Notes: a model not told the origin generated them from the letters alone. A stretch of 40,167 bases of DNA from JBJKRF01 sp046704785 (GCA_046704785.1 JBJKRF010000082.1:1-40167); one strand, 5' to 3'. Positions 23,322-32,586 are shown, counted from the stretch's first letter. Made by a program: numbers and translations.

Positions 23322-24029
23322 ATGGAAGTAACGTTAAAAATTTTTCGCTATAATCCTGAAAAAGATGAGAAGTGGCACTACGAGACCTACACGCTCGAGG
23401 CCGAGCCGACCGACCGTGTCCTCGATTTACTGGAACATGTGAAGGGCTATTTCGACGGGACGCTTTCTTACCGGCGTTCGTGCGCGCACGGCGTGTGCGG
23501 CTCGGACGCTATGCGCATCAATGGGCGTAACCATCTGGCTTGCAAGACGTTGGTGCGTGACATCGGCGATAAGATTACGGTCGAGCCGCTCCTGGGCTTG
23601 AAGGTTATCAAAGACTTGATCGTCGATATGGAGCCGTTCTTCGATAACTACAAAAAGGTGCTGCCGTATTTCGTCAACGATAGCCCACTGCCCGCCGACG
23701 GCAAAGAGCGCCTGCAGTCGCCCGAACAGCGCGCCCGCTTCGACGACACAACCAAGTGCATTCTGTGCGCCGCCTGCACCACCTCCTGCCCGTCGTACTG
23801 GGGCAGTGAGGACTATCTGGGTCCGGCGGCCCTGGTGACTGCCCACCGTTTCGTCTTCGACAGCCGCGACGAGGCCGCTTCTGAGCGCCTGCAAATCCTG
23901 AGCGAAACGAACGGCGTCGCCCGCTGCCACACCGTTTTCAACTGCACCATGGCCTGTCCGCGTGAGATCAAGATCACCAAGGCCATCGGCGAGTTGAAGC
24001 TGGCGATGGTCACCGGGAAGATACGCTAA
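23322..24029 (+). CDS. sdhB: Succinate dehydrogenase iron-sulphur subunit
   Basis: This 235-residue electron-transfer subunit links SdhA to the membrane anchor. The 2Fe-2S ligands are Cys54, Cys59, Asp62 and Cys74; the aspartate in CGSD also occurs in E. coli SdhB. The 4Fe-4S motif is CILCAACTTSCP (Cys146, 149, 152) and the 3Fe-4S ligands are Cys156, Cys202 (RCHTVFNC), Cys208 and Cys212 in the usual combination. It follows sdhA after 67 bases and ends at a terminator. Confidence 0.95.
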   Translation: MEVTLKIFRYNPEKDEKWHYETYTLEAEPTDRVLDLLEHVKGYFDGTLSYRRSCAHGVCGSDAMRINGRNHLACKTLVRDIGDKITVEPLLGLKVIKDLIVDMEPFFDNYKKVLPYFVNDSPLPADGKERLQSPEQRARFDDTTKCILCAACTTSCPSYWGSEDYLGPAALVTAHRFVFDSRDEAASERLQILSETNGVARCHTVFNCTMACPREIKITKAIGELKLAMVTGKIR

Positions 24030-24052
24030 ATCCTTTTTCAGTGACGAACAAA

Positions 24053-24098
24053 GGCGAGGTTTCCAGTGGATTTTTCCAGCCGGCACCTCGTCTTTTTT
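24053..24098 (+). terminator. Rho-independent terminator after sdhB
   Basis: GGCGAGGT (24053-24060) pairs with ACCTCGTC (24085-24092), with one G-T pair, and TTTTTT follows directly. It ends the sdh transcript. Confidence 0.8.
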
Positions 24099-24150
24099 AT
24101 TTCTCCGTGAATTAGATGAAACGGATTTGTGGGTGTGGATGGCAGTCGTG

Positions 24151-24156
24151 TAAAAT
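24151..24156 (+). promoter_or_regulatory. -10 box of the ABC importer operon, leaderless
   Basis: TAAAAT (within TGTAAAAT) ends six bases before the ATG at 24163, with no ribosome site in the gap. Confidence 0.55.
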
Positions 24157-24162
24157 AGGCCT

Positions 24163-25890
24163 ATGACCGTGCAACGCAGCATTTTCGAGACCCCGTTCCC
24201 GCTCCAGCGGAAAGCGACCCTGGCCGACGGGGTTATTTTATTAAGTATTGCGGCCTTGATGTACGCTGGTCTGACCCTGGCAACCGAGTACGTCAGCCAG
24301 CCGGCCAGCGGCGTACAAATCTCGCTGGCACCCAGCGCTCTGCCGGTCTACACCCTGTATTCGTTGGGACGCATGTTTGCCGCCTACGTCCTATCGGTGT
24401 TGTTCACACTCGTTTACGGGCGATTGGCCGCTCACAATCGCCGCGCCGAACGCATTATGCTGCCGCTGCTCGACGTGTTGCAGTCCGTCCCGATCCTGTC
24501 CTTCCTGCCTGTCGTACTGATTAGTTTCAGCTCTTTCATGCCTCAACGCCTGGCAGCGGAGTTGGCTTCGATTATTTTGATCTTTACCTGCCAGGCCTGG
24601 AACCTGACCTTCGCTTGGTATCAGGCGCTGACCACTATCCCCAAGGAATTGCGCGAAGCCAGCGCCATCTTCCGGCTGAACACCTGGATGCATTTCAAAA
24701 CCCTGGAATTGCCCTTCGCCGCCCTCTCGCTCATCTGGAACTCGATGATGTCGTGGGCCGGCGGTTGGTTCTTCCTGATGGCTGCAGAAATCTTCACCGT
24801 TGGGCAGGAATCCTTCCGGCTGCCGGGGCTGGGTGCCTACCTGCAAACCGCTGCCCTGCGCGGCGACATGGGTGCCATCGCCTGGGGCCTGGCAACATTG
24901 GTGTTCGTCATCGTTGTTATGGATCAGTGGATCTGGCGGCCCTTGTTGGCCTGGGCTGACCGCTTCAAGATCGAAATGGTGGAGAGCGACAATCCGCCGA
25001 CCTCCTGGTTCTACGACTTGTGGCACAATGCCCGCCTCGTCGGCTGGCTTCAAGAGCGGCTGGTGACGCCTGTAACGGAATGGTTCGATGCCCTGACTGT
25101 GCGGCGTTACCCAATGGGCAACCTGTCGGGATACGGCGACGACAAAAGCTCCGCCCTGGTGGTTTCGATTGCCGTCCTGGGTGGAATTGCGCTGCTTTAC
25201 GGAGCCTATCATGTCGGACTCACCCTGATCCTGCTACCGTTGAACCAATGGATTTCCATCCTGGTCGGCGTAGGCGCCACCATGCTGCGCGTGGCGATTT
25301 CCCTGATTATTGCCCTGCTCTGGACGGTCCCGCTGGGGTACGCCATCGGCTCAAATCCGCGCGTGGCAGCCTGGCTACAGCCCGTTGTACAAGTCATCGC
25401 TTCGTTACCGGCCACGGCCCTTTTCCCGGTACTCGTCGCAGCGCTGGCAGTGTTGGCGGGTGGTTTGAACCTGGCCGCCATCCTGCTGATGTTGATGGGC
25501 ACCCAGTGGTACTTGCTGTTCAATATCATCGCCGGGGCGGCTGCCATCCCGCAGGACTTGAAGTACACTAGCGCCCTGATGGGGCTCAAAGGCTGGGAGC
25601 GTTGGCGCACGCTCATCCTGCCGGCGCTGTTTCCCTTTATCATCACCGGATCAATCACCGCCGGTGGCGGGGCCTGGAACGCCAGCATCGTGGCTGAATA
25701 TATCCAGTTCGGCGGCAAGATCTTGCATGTAACCGGCATTGGCGCGGTCATTGCCGAAGCGACCACCGCTGGGAATTATCCCCTGCTGCTGGCTGCCACC
25801 TTGAGCATGATCCTGACGGTGGTGCTGATCAACCGGCTGCTGTGGCGACGCCTGTATCACGTCGCAGAAGACCGATTCAGAATGGAGTGA
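24163..25890 (+). CDS. ABC transporter permease with duplicated domains (NitT/TauT-like)
   Basis: The 575-residue protein contains two binding-protein-dependent permease domains in one chain, about residues 60-270 and 365-560. Each has the EAA-type cytoplasmic loop: the first around REASAIFRLNTW and the second around KYTSALMGLKGWERW. Such tandem permeases belong to the nitrate/sulfonate/taurine importer superfamily (COG4986-type, from memory). It likely pairs with the ATPase that starts three bases downstream. No substrate-binding protein gene is nearby, so substrate and even direction are uncertain. Confidence 0.85.
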   Translation: MTVQRSIFETPFPLQRKATLADGVILLSIAALMYAGLTLATEYVSQPASGVQISLAPSALPVYTLYSLGRMFAAYVLSVLFTLVYGRLAAHNRRAERIMLPLLDVLQSVPILSFLPVVLISFSSFMPQRLAAELASIILIFTCQAWNLTFAWYQALTTIPKELREASAIFRLNTWMHFKTLELPFAALSLIWNSMMSWAGGWFFLMAAEIFTVGQESFRLPGLGAYLQTAALRGDMGAIAWGLATLVFVIVVMDQWIWRPLLAWADRFKIEMVESDNPPTSWFYDLWHNARLVGWLQERLVTPVTEWFDALTVRRYPMGNLSGYGDDKSSALVVSIAVLGGIALLYGAYHVGLTLILLPLNQWISILVGVGATMLRVAISLIIALLWTVPLGYAIGSNPRVAAWLQPVVQVIASLPATALFPVLVAALAVLAGGLNLAAILLMLMGTQWYLLFNIIAGAAAIPQDLKYTSALMGLKGWERWRTLILPALFPFIITGSITAGGGAWNASIVAEYIQFGGKILHVTGIGAVIAEATTAGNYPLLLAATLSMILTVVLINRLLWRRLYHVAEDRFRME

Positions 25891-25893
25891 AGG

Positions 25894-27195
25894 ATGACCG
25901 CTGCGACCCTGCTCGAACTCCGCAATATCAGCCAGATGTACGGCACCGGCGAACGCCGCTTTACCGCCGTCCAAAGCGTGACGCTTACGCTGCGTGAAGG
26001 CGAGTTTGTTACCCTGCTGGGCCCTTCCGGTTGCGGCAAGAGCACGCTGTTGCGCATCATCACCGGCCTGAACCGGCCCGCCAATGGCGTCGTGCTCTAC
26101 CGCGACAACGTTCTGACCGGGGTCAACCCGCATGCCACCATCGTCTTCCAGACATTTGCGTTGTTCCCCTGGTTGACCGTCCAGCAGAACGTGGAACTGG
26201 CGCTCAAAATGCACGGCGTGCCGCCCTTGGAACGCGCCAAGCGCGCGGTGGAACTGCTCGATAAAGTTGGCCTGGATGGTTTCGAGAACGCCTATCCGCG
26301 CGAGCTTTCGGGTGGGATGCGCCAAAAGGTGGGCTTTGCGCGCGCCATGGCCGTGGAACCGGAACTGCTCTGCCTCGACGAGCCGTTTTCCGCCCTCGAC
26401 GTGCTCTCCGCCGAATCCCTGCGCGGCGAGTTGCTCGAGCTCTGGACGGCGGGTGCCATCCCCACCAAGGCGATTCTGATGGTCACGCACAACATCGAGG
26501 AAGCCGTCGAACTGGCTGACCGCATCATCGTCATGGACAAGGAACCGGGGCGTGTGGTCGCCGATTTGACGGTGCTTTTGCCGCATCCGCGCCAGCGCAA
26601 ATCCCCCGATTTCCTTGCCATGGTCGACCAGGTCTATGCCACGCTGGCCGGGCAAACCCAGCCGGAAACCGAAGAGTTGGGCACCGCGCCTGGCGAGCCG
26701 GGCCGTACGCGCACCCTGCCCGACGTGGCCGTGGGCAACCTGGCGGGGCTGCTGGAGGCCCTGGCCGACAAGCCCGACGACCGCGCCGACATCTACCGCT
26801 TTGCCGAAGAACTCAAAGTCGATTCCGACCATATTCTGCGCCTGACGGAGGCCGCCGAGCTGTTGGGATTCGCTAAAGTCGAACAGGGCGACATCCAGCT
26901 CACGCCTTTGGGCCAGACCTTCGCCGACGCATCCATCCTGGCTCGCAAGGAAATTTTTGCCACGCGCATTCGTCGCCTGCCCATCTTCCGCTGGATTTTG
27001 AGCCTGTTGCAAAAATCTGACAAACACGAGTTGAAAGGCGACGTGATTCAGACCGCGCTCGAGCTGGAGTTCCCTGCCGAAGAAGCTCAGAAACAGGTGG
27101 AAATTGCCGTCAACTGGGGCCGCTATGCTGAACTATTGGCCTACGACGATGGCAGCGAGATCATCTACCTGGAAGAGACGACCGGAGAGCAATAA
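25894..27195 (+). CDS. ABC ATPase with C-terminal AAA-associated domain
   Basis: The first 260 residues form an NitT/TauT-type ABC ATPase. It has Walker A GPSGCGKST (43-51), the signature LSGGMRQK, Walker B LLCLDEP followed by FSALD, and the switch histidine in MVTHNIEEA. The remaining 170 residues (about 265-430, from DVAVGNLAGLLEAL) correspond to the AAA-associated C-terminal domain found on ATPases of tandem-permease importers, and include winged-helix-like segments. GTGAAGG precedes the ATG. It is the second gene of a two-gene operon. The C-terminal domain may be regulatory; its ligand is unknown. Confidence 0.87.
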   Translation: MTAATLLELRNISQMYGTGERRFTAVQSVTLTLREGEFVTLLGPSGCGKSTLLRIITGLNRPANGVVLYRDNVLTGVNPHATIVFQTFALFPWLTVQQNVELALKMHGVPPLERAKRAVELLDKVGLDGFENAYPRELSGGMRQKVGFARAMAVEPELLCLDEPFSALDVLSAESLRGELLELWTAGAIPTKAILMVTHNIEEAVELADRIIVMDKEPGRVVADLTVLLPHPRQRKSPDFLAMVDQVYATLAGQTQPETEELGTAPGEPGRTRTLPDVAVGNLAGLLEALADKPDDRADIYRFAEELKVDSDHILRLTEAAELLGFAKVEQGDIQLTPLGQTFADASILARKEIFATRIRRLPIFRWILSLLQKSDKHELKGDVIQTALELEFPAEEAQKQVEIAVNWGRYAELLAYDDGSEIIYLEETTGEQ

Positions 27196-27492
27196 AAATG
27201 GCCGTCCCCGGCCTATCAGTTTTATTACCAATCGTTAATTTCTCCCTGGCCCGAAATATGATATAAAGTAATCAAGTGTAAGTGCACCACTCGAACTACG
27301 CACGCACCTGACACGTGGATGACCGCACGTGACACCTTTCAGACAGGCAGGTACGCAACCATGATCATTTATATTTAGTCTCCTCGTAAGCCGCTGGATT
27401 CTGGGGCATGGATGGCGGCGCAAGTAGCCCAAAAATTTCTTTCATAATGAACCCATCGGGAAATTTCCCGTTTGAAGCACAGGTAATAACCT
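27196..27492. other. Intergenic region with palindromic motifs
   Basis: No gene is seen. A weak hairpin GGCC/GGCC followed by TTTTATT (27203-27226) may end the ABC transcript. Two CACGTG palindromes (27312-27317 and 27326-27331) lie in mid-region. A perfect 14-base palindrome, CGGGAAATTTCCCG (27457-27470), stands just before the R3H ATPase gene and nine bases after a CATAAT box (27443-27448), an operator-like position. Confidence 0.45.
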
Positions 27493-29121
27493 ATGAGTCA
27501 ACAACGCCGAATTACAGACGATTTGGACGCCCTGTTGGGAGTCTTGCCACAATCGATTACTAAAGCAGTTCAAAAATCCAATAATTATGACAAATTGCTG
27601 GAAATCATCCTCGACCTGGGACGTGTTCCCACCGCCCGTTTCATCGACGGTGAGATCGTTCTGCGTGAGACGGAGATCAGCCGCGAGGAAATCGACTACG
27701 TCGACGAGCACGTCGGTGCGTTCGACGCCGACAACCGCGCCGGCATTGAACGCACCCTGCATCGTATCTCCGCCATCCGTAACCGTCGCGGCCACATCGT
27801 CGGGTTGACATTGCGCGTGGGGCGCGCCGTTTACGGCACGATCGACATCATTCAAGACATCATCGAGTCGGGCAAATCCATTCTCATTTTAGGGCGGCCC
27901 GGCATCGGTAAAACGACTTTGTTGCGCGAAGCCGCGCGCATCCTGGCTGAAAGCAAACGCGTCGTCATCGTGGACACTTCCAACGAGATCGGCGGCGATG
28001 GCGACGTGCCGCACCCGGCCGTCGGGCGGGCGCGGCGCATGCAGGTGCGTGAGCCTACCCTCCAGCATGAGGTCATGATCGAAGCCGTCGAAAACCACAA
28101 CCCCGAAGTCATCGTCATCGACGAGATCGGGCGCGAATTGGAAGCGCTGGCGGCACGCACCATCGCCGAACGTGGCGTCCAACTGATTGGCACCGCCCAC
28201 GGCCAGACGCTCGAAAACCTGCTGCTCAACCCCACCCTGTCCGATTTGGTCGGCGGCATCGAGGCCGTTACCCTGTCAGACGAGGAAGCCCGCCGCCGCG
28301 GCACACAAAAGACCGTGCTCGAACGTCGCGCGCCGCCCACTTTCGATGTGCTGATCGAAATCCAGTCGCGTGACCAGTTCGCCATCCACATGGACGTGAC
28401 CCAGGCCGTCGACGCGCTCCTGCGCGGCTACCCGCTTCCGGCGGAGATTCGCACCCGCGAAGCGGATGGCAAGATTCGGGTGGAAAAAGCGCCCGCACCG
28501 CCCCTCGGCGCAGGTCAACAAGTGGAGCATGGACGCCCCGGTGAGCGCGTTCATCCCCCTGGCAACGGGCGCAACGGATCGAACGCCCCGCAGCCAATGC
28601 TGCCGCCCAATGAGAGTGGGCCACATCTGGCAGCTTTTTCGCGCGCCTCGCTTGCCCCGGTGAAAATCTATCCGTATGGCGTGGCGCGTAACCGGCTGAT
28701 CCAGGCCGCCAAACGGCTGGGTGTGCCGGCCATTGTGGTGCGCGAGCTCTCGGAGGCCGACTCGCTGATCACCCTGCGCACCTACTATCGCAACCACCAG
28801 CAGACCGTGATCGAGGCCGAACAGCGTGGTATGCCGATCTACGTGCTGCGCGCCAACACGGTCAGCCAGATGGAACAATTCTTGACCAACCTGTATAGCC
28901 TGCCCGGCGAAGCTTTCGAGCACGATACCACGGGCGATGTGGTGCGCCAACAGACGCAAGCCGCCATTACGGCGGTGCTCAACGGAGAGCGCTATGCCGA
29001 CCTGCCGCCGGCTTCCTCGGTGGTGCGGCGCATCCAGCACGAGATGGCGCGCGCCGCGGACCTGGTTTCGCATTCCTATGGGAAGGAGCCGCGCCGGCAC
29101 GTGCGCATCTTCCGGGACTGA
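27493..29121 (+). CDS. R3H-domain AAA ATPase (Ycf45/SpoIIIAA-like)
   Basis: The 542-residue protein begins with a domain typical of the Ycf45 family (DDLDALLGVLP, residues 9-19). It has Walker A GRPGIGKT (134-141), Walker B EVIVIDEIG (near 206) and a sensor-like IGTAHGQ. A low-complexity linker (about 330-385) leads to a further folded region and a C-terminal R3H nucleic-acid-binding domain (about 490-535, with VVRRIQHEMA and the PRRHVRIFRD tail). Homologues occur in cyanobacteria, plastids and Chloroflexota; their function is unsettled. It is monocistronic, ending at a bidirectional terminator. Confidence 0.88.
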   Translation: MSQQRRITDDLDALLGVLPQSITKAVQKSNNYDKLLEIILDLGRVPTARFIDGEIVLRETEISREEIDYVDEHVGAFDADNRAGIERTLHRISAIRNRRGHIVGLTLRVGRAVYGTIDIIQDIIESGKSILILGRPGIGKTTLLREAARILAESKRVVIVDTSNEIGGDGDVPHPAVGRARRMQVREPTLQHEVMIEAVENHNPEVIVIDEIGRELEALAARTIAERGVQLIGTAHGQTLENLLLNPTLSDLVGGIEAVTLSDEEARRRGTQKTVLERRAPPTFDVLIEIQSRDQFAIHMDVTQAVDALLRGYPLPAEIRTREADGKIRVEKAPAPPLGAGQQVEHGRPGERVHPPGNGRNGSNAPQPMLPPNESGPHLAAFSRASLAPVKIYPYGVARNRLIQAAKRLGVPAIVVRELSEADSLITLRTYYRNHQQTVIEAEQRGMPIYVLRANTVSQMEQFLTNLYSLPGEAFEHDTTGDVVRQQTQAAITAVLNGERYADLPPASSVVRRIQHEMARAADLVSHSYGKEPRRHVRIFRD

Positions 29122-29152
29122 ACGAGAAATGAGTGGAACGGAGAATAAAATA

Positions 29153-29188
29153 AAAGGTGACCGTCCTTCGTAAAGGGCGGTCACCTTT
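29153..29188. terminator. Bidirectional terminator between the R3H ATPase and htrA
   Basis: AAAGGTGACCG (29153-29163) pairs with CGGTCACCTTT (29178-29188); the inner bases TCCTT and AAGGG continue the stem to 16 pairs with one G-T. Convergent genes stop on both sides (29121 and 29194). Confidence 0.85.
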
Positions 29189-29193
29189 CTGCG

Positions 29194-30342
29194 TTAATTA
29201 TGGGTTGCTTCGCCAAGCGTAACCTGCACCTGGATTGCTTGCCCGTTACGCTCCACCTCGAGCGTGATCTGATCGCCCGGTTTGTAAGTGTACAGCACGT
29301 TCAGGTACGAGTGAGAGCCGTCTAAAGCGACGTTGCCAATCTTGGTGATGATGTCGCCTTGCTGCAAGCCCGCCTGGCTGGCGGGGCTGTTCGCCGCCAC
29401 GCGTGTCACATAAGCGCCCCATTGCACCGGCAGGTTGTAGGTTGATGCGATGTCCGGCGCGATGGGCTGATAGGCGATGCCCAGGTAGGGGTGCGCGAAA
29501 TATCCCTTTTGGATGATCTGTGAAGCGACGACCTGGGCGGTGTTGATCGGGATGGCAAAGCCCAGGCCCTCGGCCACGGCCCCCGTGCCGGTGTTACGCA
29601 CGATCAGAGTATTGACGCCGATCACTTCGCCGGCCAAATCGACCAGCGGCCCGCCGGAGTTGCCCTGGTTGATGGCGGCGTCGGTCTGGATCAGGCCCTC
29701 GATCTGGTAGCCGTTGCCAGTGTCGATCGAACGCCCGGTGGCGCTGACCACCCCGGCCGTCACCGTATTCTTGAAGTCGCCCAGCGGCGAGCCAATGGCG
29801 ATGACGCTTTCACCCGGCTTGAGGGTATCCGAATTCCCCAGTGTGGCCACGGCGGGCACCTTCCCGTCCGTTTTCAGCACCGCAATGTCGTTATACTGAT
29901 CGGTGCCGACGATGGTGGCCTTTTCCTGGCTGCCGTTGGATAAGATGATGTTGACGCTTTGCGTCCCCGCCACCACATGGTTGTTGGTCAGGATGTACCC
30001 TTGGTCGGAGATGAAAATGCCGCTGCCGCTGACAGTTTGATCGGGGGTCACGCCGAAGAAGGTTTGCTGGCCCGGAATGGTGCCGACCACGGTCACGACC
30101 GCCGGCCCCACTTTTTGTACTGCTTGCATGACGGTGGTTTCCACATCCGTGGTGTTGAGCACCAATTTGGCCGAACTGGCCGTACTGGTGGGCTGTGGCG
30201 CCTGGAGGGCGACAGGCGCGTTGGACTGCCCTTGACCGATGGCGCGATAGACAATCACGCCTCCTGCTACAACGCCGGCCAGCGCCGAGCCTGCGGCAAC
30301 GACCGCGATTAAAAGCACATAGAGAATCCTTTTGATTGTCAT
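29194..30342 (-). CDS. HtrA/DegP-like serine protease (S1C), membrane-anchored
   Basis: This quality-control protease should face the outside of the membrane. The 382-residue protein has one N-terminal hydrophobic segment (about residues 5-33), a Ser/Thr/Pro/Gln linker, a trypsin-like domain with His122 (TNNHVVAG), Asp152 (YNDIAVL) and Ser229 (NQGNSGGPL), and one PDZ domain (about 285-380, with GLQQGDIITKIGN). The ATG at 30342 is chosen because AAGGAGG lies five bases upstream; the open frame runs to 30426 without a site. The single PDZ and anchor resemble DegS/HtrA of Gram-positive-type cells. Confidence 0.92.
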   Translation of the reverse strand: MTIKRILYVLLIAVVAAGSALAGVVAGGVIVYRAIGQGQSNAPVALQAPQPTSTASSAKLVLNTTDVETTVMQAVQKVGPAVVTVVGTIPGQQTFFGVTPDQTVSGSGIFISDQGYILTNNHVVAGTQSVNIILSNGSQEKATIVGTDQYNDIAVLKTDGKVPAVATLGNSDTLKPGESVIAIGSPLGDFKNTVTAGVVSATGRSIDTGNGYQIEGLIQTDAAINQGNSGGPLVDLAGEVIGVNTLIVRNTGTGAVAEGLGFAIPINTAQVVASQIIQKGYFAHPYLGIAYQPIAPDIASTYNLPVQWGAYVTRVAANSPASQAGLQQGDIITKIGNVALDGSHSYLNVLYTYKPGDQITLEVERNGQAIQVQVTLGEATHN

Positions 30343-30607
30343 TCTGGCCTCCTTGTTTGCTGGCTCATCGGGAATCTCTATGAAAGAGAAGATGGGAGTG
30401 CGTTTTTCGGGCCGCGTCCCCCACAATTCATTTCACCAGAAAGATTCCGGGAGAGCCGTTTTTGATATTGAGTGCATTCAAGCCTTCTCGATGCACTGGA
30501 GATAAATCTCCGGCTGTTTTGTCTACCCATGATTTTAGTCCCTGAAAATGACAGGTGAATTAATAAAGATAAACGTATAATGAGAATTCGGAAGGAACCA
30601 AGCCACC
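30343..30607. other. Divergent intergenic region, htrA and tmk
   Basis: This spacer holds the htrA leader on the minus strand and the tmk promoter (30576-30581) on the plus strand. No gene is seen. Confidence 0.4.
30576..30581 (+). promoter_or_regulatory. tmk -10 box
   Basis: A perfect TATAAT lies 26 bases before the ATG, with GGAAGGA between as ribosome site. ATGACA at 30548-30553 is the closest -35-like hexamer but leaves a 22-base spacer. Confidence 0.5.
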
Positions 30608-31222
30608 ATGTTCATCACCCTCGAAGGCCCGGAAGGCTCCGGCAAGACATCCCACATCCCTCCCCTGGTCGAATTCCTGCGTGAGCGGGGCTATACCGTT
30701 TTCCCCACCCGCGAGCCCGGCGGCACCTCCATCGGCGAGCAGATTCGCGGTGTGATCCATGATCTGAAGAATGCCGAAATGCACCCGCGTACGGAGACTC
30801 TACTCTACCAGGCAGCGCGCGCCCAAATCGTCGAAGAAGTCATCCAGCCGCGACTGGCTGCCGGCCAGGTTGTGCTGTCCGACCGCTACGCCGATTCGAC
30901 CATCGCCTACCAGGGCTACGGACATCGCCAGAACCTCGACGAAGTGCGCGCGTTGGTGCGTTATGCTACCGGCGGATTGACTCCCGACCTGACCGTCCTG
31001 CTCGATGTCGATGTGGAAATCGGCCTGCAGCGTAAGTCCAGCCAGAACGAGTGGAACCGCCTCGACGCTTATACCGTCGACTTTCACCAACGCGTCCGCG
31101 CGGGATACCATGAATTGGTCCGCCTGGAGCCGGGGCGCTGGATCGTGGTGGATGCAACTCAGGGCTGGGAAAAAGTACAAAGCACGCTGCGCGCTGCCGT
31201 TCTGAAAAGGCTGGGGAAATGA
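30608..31222 (+). CDS. tmk: Thymidylate kinase
   Basis: The enzyme phosphorylates dTMP to dTDP for DNA synthesis. The 204-residue protein has the P loop EGPEGSGKTSH (about residues 5-15), TREPGGTSIGEQIR, the DRYADSTIAYQG motif that binds dTMP, and a LID region around QRKSSQNEWNRLD. Its length fits bacterial Tmk. A lipoprotein gene follows with its own promoter. In many bacteria tmk lies next to holB, which is absent here. Confidence 0.94.
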   Translation: MFITLEGPEGSGKTSHIPPLVEFLRERGYTVFPTREPGGTSIGEQIRGVIHDLKNAEMHPRTETLLYQAARAQIVEEVIQPRLAAGQVVLSDRYADSTIAYQGYGHRQNLDEVRALVRYATGGLTPDLTVLLDVDVEIGLQRKSSQNEWNRLDAYTVDFHQRVRAGYHELVRLEPGRWIVVDATQGWEKVQSTLRAAVLKRLGK

Positions 31223-31256
31223 CACATACGAAGTTCTTCCCCCTACCGAAGTCGCA

Positions 31257-31284
31257 TTGATTCCAGGGCCGGGCAGTCTACAAT
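31257..31284 (+). promoter_or_regulatory. Promoter of the lipoprotein gene
   Basis: TTGATT (31257-31262), a 16-base spacer and TACAAT (31279-31284) form a good sigma-70-type promoter. The leader of about 28 bases contains AAGGAGG. Confidence 0.7.
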
Positions 31285-31318
31285 AGATGTCGATTGATCA
31301 ACCTTTCAAGGAGGAAAC

Positions 31319-31948
31319 ATGCGTAAGACAACTCTATTGATTTTAGCGGTTCTCGTTCTTTCGATGCTCGCGTGCGGTTTGGTCTCCGGCGTCCAACAAA
31401 TCCAGGCGGCGGCCTCCCAGATGCCGGCCATGCTGACCAGCGCCCCAACCGAACTCGGATCGATGGAAACCACCGTCGCGCAGTACACGCCGCCGGCCAG
31501 TGATACCACGCCGGGCGCGCCGGTCACGCTCTCGCTGAACAACGCCGAACTCATCCTCAAGGCCTCGGGACAGTTCGATTTCCAGCAAGGCACGGTGAAC
31601 GGACAGTCGGCCACGATTGCCACCCTTTCTACCAACGGAGCTTCGTCCTTCACCGGGATGCAGGGCTTCACGGCGCAGTTCGTCGGCGACCCGAACAACT
31701 TAAGCAGCATCATCCTGACAGCGCCGCTCGTGAGCCAGTCGGACATCACCAGCGCCATCGCCGTGGACGATGTGATCCTGGTTACCGTGATTCCCGCCGA
31801 ACAGCAGTCGGCGCTGGTCACCTGGCTTTCGCAGGACGTGGAAAATATGTCGGTGCCCGGCCAGCAACAGACCACGTTGCAAAATTTGCAATTTACGGCA
31901 CAGGCTACGCAAAGCAGCTTTATTCTGAGGGTGCAACCCTCGCAATAA
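31319..31948 (+). CDS. Secreted lipoprotein of unknown function
   Basis: The 209-residue protein has a lipoprotein signal: MRKTT, a hydrophobic core and the lipobox LSMLAC with Cys19 as the modified residue. The mature part is rich in Ser, Thr, Ala and Gln. It contains repeated short beta-like segments, FDFQQGTVNGQ and AQFVGDPNNLSSI, but no domain I can name. AAGGAGG is seven bases upstream of the ATG. Surface location is well supported; function is not. Confidence 0.8.
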   Translation: MRKTTLLILAVLVLSMLACGLVSGVQQIQAAASQMPAMLTSAPTELGSMETTVAQYTPPASDTTPGAPVTLSLNNAELILKASGQFDFQQGTVNGQSATIATLSTNGASSFTGMQGFTAQFVGDPNNLSSIILTAPLVSQSDITSAIAVDDVILVTVIPAEQQSALVTWLSQDVENMSVPGQQQTTLQNLQFTAQATQSSFILRVQPSQ

Positions 31949-32076
31949 GATTATTCCCTGGCTTTTGAACGCCCTCCCGCCGGAGGACGTTTTTTATCCC
32001 TTGCCTTTTACACCTGAAAGCTATACACTTGTTCTAGGAATAATCGCCTGCGGCGTTTGCTGGAAAGGATGGAACG

Positions 32077-32586
32077 ATGGACGAAGACCAGACCCCGAAG
32101 AATATGACCGAATTACTGGCGCAGATCGACCAGGAATGGGTGGCGCTCATGGAGGTGGTTGAACAACTTAGCCCCGAACAGATGCTCACCCCTGCGGACG
32201 GCGGCTGGTCGCCCAAAGACAACCTCGCGCACCTCAGCGAGTGGATGCGTTTCATGGTTTATCACTACCTCGCCAAACGTCCGCCAGCGCTGGCCATGGG
32301 GATCGATCCCAAAACGTTTACCTTCCTGAACGAAGATGGCATCAACGCCATCCTGTTCGAGCGCAATAAGGACCGCTCACTGGAAGACGTATTGGATGAC
32401 CTGCATAAGGCCTACGATGGCGTGATCAAAACGCTCAAAAATATGAGCTTTTTTGCCCTGCTGCGGCCCTTTCGCCCCGACGACCCGCTGCAGCGTCCCG
32501 TGATCGGCTGGGTGACCGGCAATACCAGCGAGCACTTTGCCGAACACCGTGTGATCATCGAACGCCTCCTGCGGGAGGAAAAATGA
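32077..32586 (+). CDS. ClbS/DfsB-family (DinB-like) four-helix protein
   Basis: The 169-residue soluble protein matches the ClbS/DfsB family of four-helix-bundle proteins. GGWSPKDNLAHLSEW is the family signature near residue 45, and a second His pair is in EHFAEHR (about residue 155). The named members protect against the genotoxin colibactin (ClbS) or act in related detoxification, but most homologues are uncharacterised DinB-like proteins, so a protective role here is only a hypothesis. GGAAAGGA precedes the ATG. Confidence 0.75.
   Translation: MDEDQTPKNMTELLAQIDQEWVALMEVVEQLSPEQMLTPADGGWSPKDNLAHLSEWMRFMVYHYLAKRPPALAMGIDPKTFTFLNEDGINAILFERNKDRSLEDVLDDLHKAYDGVIKTLKNMSFFALLRPFRPDDPLQRPVIGWVTGNTSEHFAEHRVIIERLLREEK

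Noticed and set aside
23480..23550. Missing cysteine in the SdhB 2Fe-2S motif (CGSD)
   Set aside because: E. coli SdhB has the same aspartate, so it is a normal variant.
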